Assembly: GCA_014649155.1 (NCBI GenBank)
Contig: BMSM01000006.1
Coordinates: forward strand, 248,001 to 312,000
Source of the DNA: Streptomyces griseoviridis
Lineage (GTDB): Bacteria > Actinomycetota > Actinomycetes > Streptomycetales > Streptomycetaceae
Length of the DNA: 64,000 nt
Direction: 5' to 3'
The notes beneath the pieces are model-generated. The model was not told where the DNA came from and made no database searches. It saw only the letters and a program-made list of their open reading frames with translations. Positions 1-9,210 of this stretch are shown here, one piece after another; within the stretch, counting starts at the first letter, position 1; every line of letters begins with the position of its first letter. Both the position numbers and the translations under genes were made by a program.

Positions 1-693
1 CGGCACATCGGCATCGTCCCCGAACGCGAGGCGATGTACGACTTCCTCACCGGCAAGGAATTCGTCGTCGCCAACGCCGAACTCCACGGGCTCGGCGCCA
101 AGGCCGCCCAGCGTGCGCTGGCCACCGTGGAGATGGAGTACGCGCAGGACCGCAAGATCGCCACGTACTCCAAGGGCATGCGCCAGCGCGTGAAAATGGC
201 GAGCGCCCTCGTGCACGACCCCTCGCTCCTCCTCCTGGACGAGCCCTTCAACGGAATGGACCCCCGCCAGCGCATGCAGCTGATGGACCTGCTGCGGCGC
301 ATGGGTGACGAGGGCCGCACCGTGCTGTTCTCCTCGCACATCCTCGAAGAGGTCGAACAGCTCGCCTGGCACATCGAGGTCATCGTCGCCGGACGGCACG
401 CCGCGAGCGGTGACTTCCGCCGCATCCGCCGCCTGATGACCGACCGCCCGCACCGCTACCTGGTCCGCTCCAGCGACGACCGGGCGCTCGCCGCCGCGCT
501 GATCGCCGACCCGTCGACCTCCGGCATCGAGGTCGACCACGCCGAGGGCGCGCTGCGCGTCCAGGCCGTCGACTTCGCCCGCTTCACCGCCCTGCTGCCC
601 AAGGTCGCCCGGGACCACGGCATCCGGCTGCTCACGGTCTCGCCGTCCGACGAGTCCCTCGAGTCCGTCTTCTCGTACCTCGTCGCGGCGTAG
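1..693 (+). CDS. ABC transporter ATP-binding protein (5' end outside window)
   Basis: The reading frame is open from base 1, so this is the C-terminal 230 residues of an ATPase that energises an ABC exporter. Visible are the signature motif YSKGMRQRVKMA, the Walker B segment LLLLDEP and the switch region with FSSHILEEVEQ. The Walker A region lies before the window. The long C-terminal extension after the H-loop is typical of the DRA/NatA-type exporter ATPases. The stop is followed 9 bases later by a membrane permease gene, so the two form one transporter. Substrate cannot be told from the sequence. Confidence 0.9.
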   Translation, partial: RHIGIVPEREAMYDFLTGKEFVVANAELHGLGAKAAQRALATVEMEYAQDRKIATYSKGMRQRVKMASALVHDPSLLLLDEPFNGMDPRQRMQLMDLLRRMGDEGRTVLFSSHILEEVEQLAWHIEVIVAGRHAASGDFRRIRRLMTDRPHRYLVRSSDDRALAAALIADPSTSGIEVDHAEGALRVQAVDFARFTALLPKVARDHGIRLLTVSPSDESLESVFSYLVAA

Positions 694-702
694 GAGGCCA
701 GC

Positions 703-1422
703 ATGTACGACCCCACAGTCGCCCGGCTCACCTACCGGGCCCTGCTCGGCCGCCGCCGGGCCCTCATCCTGGGCGCCCTGCCCCTGCTGCTGCTCGTCAT
801 CGCCGTCGCGGTCCGCGCCCTCACCGGCGCCGACGACCAGACCGCGGCGGACGTCCTCGGCGGTTTCGCGCTCGCCACCATGGTGCCGATCATCGGCGTC
901 ATCGCCGGCACCGGCGCCATCGGCCCGGAGATCGACGACGGCTCGGTGGTGTACCTGCTGTCCAAGCCCGTCAAGCGACCGACGATCATCTTCACCAAGC
1001 TGACCGTCGCCATCGCCGTGACGATGGTCTTCTCCGCGCTGCCCACCCTGCTCGCCGGCCTGATCCTCAACGGCAACGGCCAGCAGGTCGCCGTCGCCTA
1101 CACGGTCGCCGCGCTGGTCGCCTCCATCGCGTACGCCGCGCTCTTCCTGCTGCTCGGCACGGTCTCCCGGCACGCGGTGGTGTTCGGCCTGGTCTACGCC
1201 CTGGTCTGGGAGGCCCTCTTCGGCACCCTGGTGCCCGGCGCCCGCACCCTCAGCGTCCAGCAGTGGTCGCTCGCGGTCGCCCAGGACATCGCCGGCGGCG
1301 ACCTCGTCACCTCCGACGTCGGCCTGACCACCGCGACGGTCCTGCTGGTCCTGGTGACCGTGCTCGCCACCTGGTACGCGGGCCAGAAACTGCGGACGCT
1401 GACCCTCGCCGGGGAGGAGTGA
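703..1422 (+). CDS. ABC transporter permease
   Basis: A 239-residue integral membrane protein with about six hydrophobic segments (for example near residues 21-40, 50-75, 105-125, 130-150, 160-180 and 205-225), matching ABC-2 type permeases that pair with NatA-like ATPases. The segment 'IDDGSVVYLLSKPVKR' resembles the conserved cytosolic loop of this family. An AGGAGG-like ribosome site precedes the ATG. It starts 9 bases after the ATPase gene and is almost certainly co-transcribed with it. Substrate unknown. Confidence 0.88.
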   Translation: MYDPTVARLTYRALLGRRRALILGALPLLLLVIAVAVRALTGADDQTAADVLGGFALATMVPIIGVIAGTGAIGPEIDDGSVVYLLSKPVKRPTIIFTKLTVAIAVTMVFSALPTLLAGLILNGNGQQVAVAYTVAALVASIAYAALFLLLGTVSRHAVVFGLVYALVWEALFGTLVPGARTLSVQQWSLAVAQDIAGGDLVTSDVGLTTATVLLVLVTVLATWYAGQKLRTLTLAGEE

Positions 1423-1744
1423 GCCGACGGCGGACAGGAGCGGCCGGGTGCCCGATCCGATCGGCGGCGCCCGGCCCGCCCGTTCCCGCACACCTGTGCC
1501 ATGTCCGAGCCGCCGCACCCCTGCGGGGGCGCCCCGGACCGGGAGAGGAACGGGGCGATGTCCAGGTACGACAGATCGGCCGGCTCCGGACAGGGCGGCC
1601 CGCGGCGGGTTCCGGAGCAGCAACCACCGTCCGTCGAGCCCGCCGTGCGCGGGAAGCCGCCCGGGGCGGTCGCTTCGAGCACGCGGTGCGCGCGGCGCCC
1701 GCGTGGACCGCCCACCCGGAGGATCGGCCGACCGGTGAGGCACC

Positions 1745-1786
1745 GGCTCGCCCCCCCCCGAGTCGTCGAAAGACCCGGGGCGAGCC
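1745..1786 (-). terminator. Candidate terminator hairpin after the HAD gene; gap 1423-1843 otherwise empty
   Basis: The 421-base gap between two convergent genes carries a 10-bp perfect stem (GGCTCGCCCC with GGGGCGAGCC) around a 22-base loop, about 60 bases past the stop of the HAD gene. There is no T tract, as usual in Streptomyces. I see no credible gene or RNA in the rest of the gap. Confidence 0.4.
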
Positions 1787-1843
1787 GCGGTCGGGCCCGG
1801 ACTGCCCGCGCACGTCTCGATCCGTGCGTCCTCCGCCGACGGC

Positions 1844-2677
1844 TCAACTCTCGCCGAGCAGCCGTTCCAGCACCACCGCGATGCCGTCCTCGTCGTTCGA
1901 CGACGTCACCTCGTCCGCCACCGCCTTCAGCTCCGCGTGGGCGTTGGCCATCGCCACGCCCCGCGCCGCCCAGGCGAACATCGGCAGGTCGTTGGGCATG
2001 TCCCCGAAGGCGATCGTGTCCGCCGCCCGCAGCTTCAGCCGGCGTGCCGCCAGCGACAGCCCCGTCGCCTTGGACAGCCCCAGCGGCAGCAGCTCGACCA
2101 CCCCGGCGCCCGCCATGACGACGGTGACGAAACCGCCCGCCGTCCGCCGGGCCACCTCGGCCAGTTCGTCGTCGGTCAGCGTCGGATGCTGGATGTAGAT
2201 CTTGTTCAGCGGAGCCGACCACAGGTCCCGGGCGTCGGTGAACGGCATCGCCGGGAGCTTGCCCCCGACCTCGTAACCGGGGCCGACCAGCACCTCGCCG
2301 TCCAGCCCGTCGCGGCTCGCCGCCAGGTACAGCGGCCCGGTCTCCGCCTCGATCTTCGCCAGCGCCACCCCGGCCAGCTGCCGGTCCAGCGTCACCGAGG
2401 TGAGCAGCCGGTGCTCCCCGGCGTGGTACACCTGCGCGCCCTGCCCGCAGACCGCCAGCCCGTCGTACCCGAGGTCGTCCAGGACGTGCCGGGTCCACGG
2501 GACCGCGCGGCCGGTGACCACGATGTGGGCGGCGCCCGCCGCGGTGACCGCGGCGAGCGCGTCCCGGGTACGGGCCGAGACCGTGTCGTCGGTGCGCAGC
2601 AGCGTGCCGTCCAGATCGGTCGCGACCAGGCGGTACGGGAAGCCCGCGGCGTCCGGGCCGGAGGCGGCGTCGCTCAC
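1844..2677 (-). CDS. HAD-superfamily hydrolase, Cof type
   Basis: A 277-residue phosphatase-like protein. Motif I is DLDGTLL near residue 20, motif II is VVTGR, and near the C-terminus the motif IV region reads [12 protein letters not shown], so all catalytic parts of the Cof/type IIB HAD family are present. Such enzymes dephosphorylate sugar phosphates or cofactors; the substrate is not predictable. I chose the GTG at 2675-2677 because it overlaps the serS stop (GTGA), implying translational coupling, and because it gives the usual N-terminal length. Longer versions running into serS are artefacts of the open frame. Confidence 0.88.
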   Translation of the reverse strand: MSDAASGPDAAGFPYRLVATDLDGTLLRTDDTVSARTRDALAAVTAAGAAHIVVTGRAVPWTRHVLDDLGYDGLAVCGQGAQVYHAGEHRLLTSVTLDRQLAGVALAKIEAETGPLYLAASRDGLDGEVLVGPGYEVGGKLPAMPFTDARDLWSAPLNKIYIQHPTLTDDELAEVARRTAGGFVTVVMAGAGVVELLPLGLSKATGLSLAARRLKLRAADTIAFGDMPNDLPMFAWAARGVAMANAHAELKAVADEVTSSNDEDGIAVVLERLLGES

Positions 2678-3951
2678 CTGGTCACCGGCTCCAGGACTTC
2701 CCGGCCGCCCAGGTAGGGGCGCAGCACCTCGGGCACGCGGACCGAGCCGTCGGCCTGCTGGTGGTTCTCCAGGATCGCCACGATCGTGCGCGGTACGGCG
2801 CACAGCGTGCCGTTCAGCGTCGCCAGCGGGCGCACCTTCTTGTCCTCGCGGACCCGGATCGACAGCCGCCGGGACTGGAACTCGGTGCAGTCCGAGGTCG
2901 AGGTCAGCTCGCGGTACTTGCCCTGCGTCGGGATCCACGCCTCGCAGTCGAACTTGCGGGCCGCGGAGGCGCCGAGGTCCGCCGAGGCCACGTCGATGAC
3001 GCGGAACGGCAGCTCCAGCGAGGTCAGCCACTGCTTCTCCCACTCCAGCAGGCGCTGGTGCTCGGCCTGCGCGTCCTCGGGGAGGACGTAGGAGAACATC
3101 TCGACCTTGTCGAACTGGTGGACGCGGAAGATGCCCCGGGTGTCCTTGCCGTGCGAGCCGGCCTCGCGGCGGAAGCAGGGCGAGAAGCCGGCGTAGCGCA
3201 GCGGCAGCCGCTCGGCCTCGATGATCTCGTCCATGTGGTACGCGGCGAGCGGCACCTCGGAGGTGCCGACCAGGTACAGGTCGTCCTTGTCGAGGTGGTA
3301 GACGTCCTGCGCGGCCTGGCCGAGGAAGCCGGTGCCGGCCATCGACTGGGGGCGGACCAGCGCCGGGGTCAGCATCGGGATGAAGCCGGCCGCGGTGGCC
3401 TGCGCGATCGCCGCGTTGACCAGGGCCAGCTCCAGCAGGGCGCCGACGCCGGTCAGGAAGTAGAAGCGGGAGCCGGAGACCTTGGCGCCGCGCTCGACGT
3501 CGATGGCGCCGAGGAGCTGGCCCAGCTCCAGGTGGTCCCGGGGCTCGAAGCCCTCGGCGGCGAAGTCGCGGTGGGTGCCGTGCGTCTCCAGCGTGACGAA
3601 GTCCTCCTCGCCGCCCACGGGGACCTCGGGGTGGACCAGGTTGCCGAGCTTGAGGAGCAGTTCCTGGGTCTCGGCGTCGGCGGCCTCGCGCTCGGCGTCG
3701 GCGGCCTTGACGTCGGCGGCGAGCCGGCTCGCGCGCTGCAGCAGCTCGGCCTTCTCGTCACCGGTGGCCTTGCCGATGAGCTTGCCGAGCCCCTTCTGCT
3801 CGTTGCGCAGCTCGTCGAAGCGGACGCCGGACGACCTGCGCCGCTCGTCGGCGGAGAGGAGGGAGTCGACGAGCGCGACATCCTCTCCACGGGCACGCTG
3901 GGAGGCGCGCACACGGTCGGGGTCCTCACGGAGCAGACGAAGGTCAATCAC
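2674..3951 (-). CDS. serS: Seryl-tRNA synthetase
   Basis: A 425-residue class II synthetase that charges all serine tRNAs in the cytoplasm. The N-terminal helical tRNA-binding arm is visible (residues 30-100, rich in charged heptads), then motif 2 ([17 protein letters not shown]) and motif 3 ([18 protein letters not shown]). It starts [10 protein letters not shown], standard for the family. The HAD gene overlaps its stop by four bases. Upstream lies the DnaA-box cluster, so the serS promoter must sit inside or beside it. Three serine tRNA genes occur later in this window. Confidence 0.98.
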   Translation of the reverse strand: MIDLRLLREDPDRVRASQRARGEDVALVDSLLSADERRRSSGVRFDELRNEQKGLGKLIGKATGDEKAELLQRASRLAADVKAADAEREAADAETQELLLKLGNLVHPEVPVGGEEDFVTLETHGTHRDFAAEGFEPRDHLELGQLLGAIDVERGAKVSGSRFYFLTGVGALLELALVNAAIAQATAAGFIPMLTPALVRPQSMAGTGFLGQAAQDVYHLDKDDLYLVGTSEVPLAAYHMDEIIEAERLPLRYAGFSPCFRREAGSHGKDTRGIFRVHQFDKVEMFSYVLPEDAQAEHQRLLEWEKQWLTSLELPFRVIDVASADLGASAARKFDCEAWIPTQGKYRELTSTSDCTEFQSRRLSIRVREDKKVRPLATLNGTLCAVPRTIVAILENHQQADGSVRVPEVLRPYLGGREVLEPVTR

Positions 3952-4112
3952 ACGGCCAAGGCTACCGGTGACCGGTGACCGGGTTCGACTCCGTATTGCG
4001 CGGGCCGGACCGGCGACCGGTCAAGAAAGAGTGTCCGTTTCGCCGGAACGGGTCGGCGACCGGCGGACGATTGACCGGATTCCCTTGCGCGGCAGGGGAC
4101 TTGGGGGTACCG

Positions 4113-4423
4113 CCGTCCACAGATATCCCCAGCCCGGGAAAGTTATCCACAGGCTGTGCGAAAGTTCTGTGGACTCCGGAGTCGATCATTCCTATTCGGG
4201 CATCCGGGATGAATGAATCCCGTCCTAAACCCGCTCCGGGCTCACTTTCGAGTGGAAACGGGTCACTCCGGAGGATGGCGGGCAAGAAACAGGTGGACGA
4301 GAGGTGATCTGCGGCTCTGTGGACGAGAAGGGGTCCGTAGGGGGATTTGTCGACTGAATGGTGTTTCGTTGTCGACTTGTCCCCAGGTCGAGAAGCGGAC
4401 CTGTGGATAACTCCTGTGGATAA
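4113..4423. promoter_or_regulatory. Cluster of DnaA boxes between serS and pheA
   Basis: The 494-base gap 3952-4445 has no gene but contains three perfect TTATCCACA boxes: 4143-4151 forward, and 4402-4410 and 4415-4423 both reverse, only 4 bases apart. One-mismatch boxes lie at 4318-4326 (reverse) and 4377-4385 (TTGTCCCCA). Weaker two-mismatch sites are at 4113-4121, 4123-4131, 4168-4176, 4292-4300, 4347-4355 and 4369-4377. This density is far above chance in such GC-rich DNA. It is not oriC, because dnaA, dnaN and rpmH are absent. In S. coelicolor a high-affinity DnaA-box cluster called D78 that titrates DnaA was described on the cosmid that, as I recall, carries serS; I infer this is its counterpart. 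Confidence 0.85.
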
Positions 4424-4445
4424 CTAAGATCGGCCCGTACGACCG

Positions 4446-5381
4446 TCAGAACCGGCCGTCCTGGCACCGGGCGACCCACTCCGCGGCCGCCACGAACTCC
4501 TCGTCCGACGTCCCCGGGAACCGTCCGCCCAGCTCCGCCGTGTCCGCGTCCGCGCGCGGGTACGAGCCGAGGTACCGCACCTGGAGGCAGATCCGCTTCA
4601 GCCCCATCAGGGCCTCGGCCATCCGCCGGTCGGAGATGTGCCCCTCGGCGTCGACGCAGAAGCAGTAGTGGCCGATGCCGGCGCCGGTGGGCCGGGACTG
4701 GAGCAGCATCAGGTTGATGCCCCGGGTCGCGAACTCGCCCAGCAGGTCGCGCAGCGTGCCGGGGTGGTCGTCGCGCTGCCACAGCACGACGGAGGTCTTG
4801 TCGGCCCCGGTCCGCGCGGCCGGCCGGGCGGGGCGGCCGACCAGCACGAACCGGGTCTGCGCGTTGTGCGGCGAGTCGTGGATGCCGGTCTCCAGCGCCT
4901 CCAGGCCGTACCGGGCCGCGGCGAACTCACCGGCGAAGGCGGCGTCGTAGCGGCCCTCCTGGACCAGCCGGGCGCCGTCCGCGTTGGAGGCGGCGGACTC
5001 CCAGACGGCCTCCGGCAGGTGGGCCTTGAGCCAGTTCCGTACCTGCGGCTGGGCGGCCGGGTGGGCGGTGACCGTCTTGATGTCCGACAGCGTGGTGCCG
5101 GGACGGACCAGCAGCGCGAAGGTGATCGACAGCAGCACCTCGCGGTAGATCATCAGCGGCTGGCCGGCGACCAGCTCGTCGAGGGTGGTGGTGATGCCGC
5201 CCTCGACGGAGTTCTCGATCGGCACGAACGCGGCCTCGGCCTCGCCGACGCGCACCGCGTCGAGCGCGGACTGCACGGAGACGTACGGGGCCAATTCGCG
5301 GGTCGCCGCCTCCGGGAGGGTGCGCAGGGCGACTTCGGTGAAGGTGCCTTCGGGGCCGAGATACGCGTAACTGGCTGGCAT
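4446..5381 (-). CDS. pheA: Prephenate dehydratase
   Basis: A 311-residue monofunctional enzyme that converts prephenate to phenylpyruvate, the last committed step to phenylalanine. It begins YLGPEGTFTE, the family's N-terminal signature, and has the catalytic TRF motif (AQTRFVLVGR, about residue 178). A C-terminal ACT domain (from about residue 190, 'LLGEFATRGINL') should bind phenylalanine for feedback control. No chorismate mutase domain is fused. It is transcribed toward the DnaA-box region and starts about 60 bases after the peroxidase gene's end in the same direction. Confidence 0.96.
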   Translation of the reverse strand: MPASYAYLGPEGTFTEVALRTLPEAATRELAPYVSVQSALDAVRVGEAEAAFVPIENSVEGGITTTLDELVAGQPLMIYREVLLSITFALLVRPGTTLSDIKTVTAHPAAQPQVRNWLKAHLPEAVWESAASNADGARLVQEGRYDAAFAGEFAAARYGLEALETGIHDSPHNAQTRFVLVGRPARPAARTGADKTSVVLWQRDDHPGTLRDLLGEFATRGINLMLLQSRPTGAGIGHYCFCVDAEGHISDRRMAEALMGLKRICLQVRYLGSYPRADADTAELGGRFPGTSDEEFVAAAEWVARCQDGRF

Positions 5382-5442
5382 GGCCTCACCCTAATGCGCC
5401 CCGCGGCGGCCCGGTGAGCCGATCGCGCGGGCCTCACCCGGT

Positions 5443-6747
5443 TCAGCCCTCCAGCAGCCGCTGTCCCACGTACTCCCCCTCCGCCGCGCCGCCCGGCACC
5501 GCGAACAGGCCGCTCGCCTCGTGCCGGACGAACGCCGACAGGGCGTCCCCGCGGTCCAGCTTGCGCTGCACCGGCACGAAACCGCGCAGCGGGTCGGCCT
5601 GCCAGCAGATGAACAGCAGCCCGGCGTCCGGGACCCCGTCCGCGTCGAAGCCGTCGTGGTACGAGAAGGGCCGGCGGAGCATGGCCGCGCCGCCGTTCTG
5701 GTCGGGGCGGGTGATCCGGGCGTGGGCGTTGATCGGGACGAGGAGGTTCCCGTCCGCGTCCGTCTTCTCCAGGTCCATCTCGGTGGTCTCGCCGCCCCCT
5801 GACAGCGCGGACAGCGGCGCCCCGTCGGACTTGCGCCGCCCGATGACGGCCTCCTGCTCCCTGGCCGACAGCTCCTCCCAGTCGTCGAGGAGCATGCGGA
5901 TGCGGCGTACGACGACGTAGGAGCCGTTCGCCATCCAGGCGGGATCGCTCCCGCCGGACTCCGGCACCCAGATCCGCCGGTCGAAGTCGGACTCGGTGGG
6001 CTTGGGGTTGCGGGTTCCGTCGACCTGGCCCATGAGGTTGCGGACGGTCATGGGGTGGGCGGTGGCGCCCGGCGACCGGTTGAAGCCGTTCATCTGCCAG
6101 CGGACCCGGGCGGCCGAGCCGGCGTCCTTCTGGAGCGCGCGCAGGGCGTGGAAGGCGACGAGGGCGTCGTTGGCGCCGATCTGCACCCACAGGTCGCCGT
6201 TGCTGCGGTTCTTGTCGAGGCGGTCGGAGGAGAAGTCGGGGAGCGGGTCGAGGGAGACCGGGCGCTGCTTCTCCAGCCCGGTCCGGGCGAAGAAGCTGTT
6301 CCCGAACCCGAAGGTGACGGTGAGCGAGGAGGGACCGGCGTCCCGGGCCACGTCCGTGTCACCGGAGGCGGCGGGTTCGCCCGCCATCAGCCGCCGGGCG
6401 GTGTCCGACCAGCGGCGCAGCAGCGCGGCGGCCTCCTTGCGCCCGGCGCCCGCCGTCAGGTCGAAGGCGACGAGATGACCGCGGGCCTGTGCGGGGGTGG
6501 TGATGCCGGGCTGGTGTTTCACGTGAAACGGCACCCGCTCCTCGCCCAGCGAGGCCAGCGGCGTGGCCCCGGAGGGAGCGGCGGCGTACCCGACGGCTCC
6601 GCCGGCGGCGCCGAGCACGAGCCCGGTGGCGCCGGCGGTGGTGAGCAGCCGGCGCCGGGAGACGCCCGCCGGGGCGGTGGTGTCCTCGGTGTCCGGGAGG
6701 CCGGGGGCGGCGGGGGTGCGGGCCTTCGGGAGGGACTGGTCAGCCAT
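5443..6747 (-). CDS. dtpA: DyP-type haem peroxidase, Tat-exported (DtpA-like)
   Basis: A 434-residue dye-decolourising peroxidase. Residues 29-60 form a twin-arginine signal (SRRRLL followed by a hydrophobic stretch), so the folded haem protein is exported by Tat. The family motif GXXDG is present as GQVDG at 240-244, with the distal aspartate. A later PFSYHDG segment carries a candidate proximal histidine. It is the last gene of a copper operon, 8 bases after the CopC-CopD gene. In S. lividans the orthologous operon supports copper loading of the GlxA oxidase and aerial development; the same role is inferred here. The longer upstream open frame runs antisense-like through the previous gene and is not used. 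Confidence 0.93.
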   Translation of the reverse strand: MADQSLPKARTPAAPGLPDTEDTTAPAGVSRRRLLTTAGATGLVLGAAGGAVGYAAAPSGATPLASLGEERVPFHVKHQPGITTPAQARGHLVAFDLTAGAGRKEAAALLRRWSDTARRLMAGEPAASGDTDVARDAGPSSLTVTFGFGNSFFARTGLEKQRPVSLDPLPDFSSDRLDKNRSNGDLWVQIGANDALVAFHALRALQKDAGSAARVRWQMNGFNRSPGATAHPMTVRNLMGQVDGTRNPKPTESDFDRRIWVPESGGSDPAWMANGSYVVVRRIRMLLDDWEELSAREQEAVIGRRKSDGAPLSALSGGGETTEMDLEKTDADGNLLVPINAHARITRPDQNGGAAMLRRPFSYHDGFDADGVPDAGLLFICWQADPLRGFVPVQRKLDRGDALSAFVRHEASGLFAVPGGAAEGEYVGQRLLEG

Positions 6748-6755
6748 GGTGCGGT

Positions 6756-8723
6756 TCAGCCGATCTGCGCGTTCTTGGAGACGGTCACCTGGTCGATGTC
6801 GGAGGTCCGCACGGTCGCGGCGACCGTCCAGTCGCCGGCCATGGGAATCTGCACCTCGCTCGCCGACCAGTGTCCGGTGGTGATGTGGTCGGGGGCGACG
6901 GGCAGCGGCCCGATGTCCTTGGCCTCCAGGGTGAGGGCGAGCTTCACCTCGGGGATGTCGACGGCGCGGCCGTCGGGGTCCTCGACATAGATGTGGACGT
7001 CGTTGGCGCCGGTGCGGGCAGGGTCGAGTTCGACGCGGACCACGCCCTTGCCGTCCTGGCCGCCGGTGTCGAAGGGCATGTCCAGGGTCACCGTGGCGGC
7101 TTCGGCCGCGTCGGCGGCGGCGGAGGTGGCGGCCCGGGCCTCCTGCTCGGTGCGGCCCGGCTCGGTCTGGGTCAGGACGGTGGTCACCGCGAGCAGCACG
7201 ACGGCGACCCCGGCCTCGGCCAGGACGGAGCGGCGCAGGCCGGAGCGGTGGGGGTCGGCGTCCCGCTCGCGCTTCTGCCGGGCGGCGTCCACGGCGGCCC
7301 GCTGCCGGGCGAGCTGGGCGGCGCGCCGGGGGTCGCCGGCGGCGGCCGTGGAACCCTTCACGCCGGTGGTCCTGGAACCGTCCGTGCCGGTGTCCCTGCT
7401 CCCTCCCGCTCCCGCCGGGCTGCTCTTGCTCCCGCTCCTGGCCACCGGAGCCGCGGTCCGCTCCCGGTTCCGGGGCCGTGGCACGGCGGGTGCCGTCTCG
7501 GCCAGCCGGGCCGTCCAGCGCCGGGAGAAGAAGGCGGTGCCGAGGAGGACCGCCACCAGCGCGATCTTGGCGAGCAGCAGCTGCCCGTAGCGGGTGTCGG
7601 TCAGCGCCGACCAGGAACCCAGCTGGCGCCAGGACTGGTAGCCGCCGGTCACCACCAGGGCGAGCACGCTGCCGAAGGCGACGCGCGAGAACCGGCGTAC
7701 GGCGCCGGCGCCGACCGGGGTGTCGGCGGGCGCCTTGGCGAGGGCGACGAGCAGGGCGGCGAGTCCGCCGAGCCATGCGGCGACGGCCAGCAGGTGGACG
7801 ACGTCGGCGGGCATGGCGATACCGGGCTGGAGGCCGACCGAGGCGTGCTCGGCCATCGCCCAGGTCGCGGCGAGCCCGGCGGCGACGACGGCTCCGCCGA
7901 CGGCGAGACCGAAGGTCAGGTCCCGCCGCTCCGCGTCCTCGCGCTTGTCGTACGCGCCGAAGAGCACGGCGACGAACAGGGCCGCCGCGGCGAGCAGCAG
8001 CAGCCGGGAGACCAGGGCCGCGCCCGTCTTGGTCTGCAGGACCTGCCCGAGCAGCTCCAGGTCGAAGACGTCGGCGACCTCGCCGGAACCGGTGTAGGAG
8101 CCGCGCAGCAGCAGCATGGCGAGGGTGGCGGCGGTGAGCGCGAGCCAGCCCGAGACGACCAGCCGCTGCACGGCCCGGACGCCCGAACCGCGCGGCCAGC
8201 AGGCGAGGACGAAGGCCGCGCCGCCGACCAGGACGGCGAACCCGGCGTAGGCGACGTAGCGGCCGAGACCGTAGAGCAGGCCGACGGGACCGTCGCCGGA
8301 GCCCTGGCCCGCGGCCGTCACCGAGGTCTTGGAGGGGGCGCCGATGGAGAAGGTGAAGGCGCCGGAGACGGGGTGGCTGTCGGCGGAGACGACCTGGTAG
8401 GTGACGGTGTAGGTGCCGTCCGGGAGGCCGGAGTGCAGGGCGACGCCGTAGGTGGTGCCGCTCAGGTTCACGGGCGCGCCGTCCTCGACGCGCCTGCCCT
8501 TGGGGTCGAGGACGCGCAGGGAGTCGTCGTCCAGGGAGACGGACTCGGAGAAGGTCAGGGACACCCGGGCCGGTGCCTGCCCGACCACCGCCCCCTGCCG
8601 GGGGTCGCTGCCGGTCAGCGCGGCGTGTGCGGAGGCCGGGGCGGCGGTGGCGAGCAGCGCGCCGACCGCGGCCAGGAACAGCAGCACCAGTGTCCGCGCA
8701 CGGGGGGCGGTGGTCCGCGTCAA
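6756..8723 (-). CDS. CopC-CopD fusion copper protein with C-terminal YtkA-like domain
   Basis: A 655-residue protein in three parts. A signal peptide ends at ASAHAALTGSDP, giving a mature N-terminus with the His typical of CopC copper sites, followed by the CopC beta domain (to about residue 125). A CopD membrane region with about eight helices follows (about 150-400), then a charged Ala/Gly linker, one more helix near 510, and a final extracellular beta domain (about 545-655, 'VRVELDPARTGANDVHIYV'). It likely imports or hands over copper at the membrane. It corresponds to the gene called cmtA in S. lividans, as I recall. The final domain has a separate paralogue at 61590-62003. Confidence 0.9.
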   Translation of the reverse strand: MTRTTAPRARTLVLLFLAAVGALLATAAPASAHAALTGSDPRQGAVVGQAPARVSLTFSESVSLDDDSLRVLDPKGRRVEDGAPVNLSGTTYGVALHSGLPDGTYTVTYQVVSADSHPVSGAFTFSIGAPSKTSVTAAGQGSGDGPVGLLYGLGRYVAYAGFAVLVGGAAFVLACWPRGSGVRAVQRLVVSGWLALTAATLAMLLLRGSYTGSGEVADVFDLELLGQVLQTKTGAALVSRLLLLAAAALFVAVLFGAYDKREDAERRDLTFGLAVGGAVVAAGLAATWAMAEHASVGLQPGIAMPADVVHLLAVAAWLGGLAALLVALAKAPADTPVGAGAVRRFSRVAFGSVLALVVTGGYQSWRQLGSWSALTDTRYGQLLLAKIALVAVLLGTAFFSRRWTARLAETAPAVPRPRNRERTAAPVARSGSKSSPAGAGGSRDTGTDGSRTTGVKGSTAAAGDPRRAAQLARQRAAVDAARQKRERDADPHRSGLRRSVLAEAGVAVVLLAVTTVLTQTEPGRTEQEARAATSAAADAAEAATVTLDMPFDTGGQDGKGVVRVELDPARTGANDVHIYVEDPDGRAVDIPEVKLALTLEAKDIGPLPVAPDHITTGHWSASEVQIPMAGDWTVAATVRTSDIDQVTVSKNAQIG

Positions 8724-8736
8724 GGTGGTCCCTCCC

Positions 8737-9210
8737 TCAGTTGCCGGTGTGTCCGGAGTGCGCGGAGCCGCCGCCGGGCCGGTACGTGGCGGGCTTGACC
8801 GGCATCTCGACGGTGACGGGGTCGGAGTCGGCGAAGTGCAGCTCGACGGAGAGCGTCTGGCCCTGCTTCGGCTGCCGCTTCAGCTTCTCGAACATCAGGT
8901 GGTTGCCGCCGCTCTCCAGGGCGAGTTCGCCGTGCGCCGGGATCGGGAGGCGGTCGACCTGGCGCATGGCCCCGTCGACGGTCTCGTGCACGGTGACCTC
9001 ACCGGCGTCGCTGGTGACGGAGGTCAGTTCGTCGCCGGTGCCGCCGTCGTTGGTGATGGTCAGGAAGCCGGCCGCCATGGTGGCGGAGACCGGCTGCGGC
9101 ATGTACGCGGTGCCGACGGAGAGGTCGGCGGGGGAGTCCCCGGCCCCGCACCCGGCGAGGGTGAGCGCGCCGGCCAGCACCGACGCGCCCAGGACGGGGC
9201 GGTGCCTCAC
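8737..9210 (-). CDS. PCuAC copper chaperone lipoprotein (ECuC-like)
   Basis: A 157-residue lipoprotein with lipobox LTLAGC near residue 20 and a DUF461/PCuAC fold. The copper ligands are visible as HETVDGAM and, about 22 residues later, HLM. It would hold Cu(I) outside the membrane and pass it to Sco. I chose the GTG at 9208-9210, which overlaps the Sco stop as GTGA, giving a proper signal peptide; the longer frame starting further up lies inside the Sco gene. A His-rich tail (SAHSGHTGN) could bind more copper. Confidence 0.92.
   Translation of the reverse strand: MRHRPVLGASVLAGALTLAGCGAGDSPADLSVGTAYMPQPVSATMAAGFLTITNDGGTGDELTSVTSDAGEVTVHETVDGAMRQVDRLPIPAHGELALESGGNHLMFEKLKRQPKQGQTLSVELHFADSDPVTVEMPVKPATYRPGGGSAHSGHTGN

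Noticed and set aside
4113..4423. Chromosomal origin oriC
   Set aside because: DnaA boxes are present, but dnaA, dnaN, rpmH and the much larger box array of Streptomyces oriC are absent; a titration or regulatory cluster fits better.
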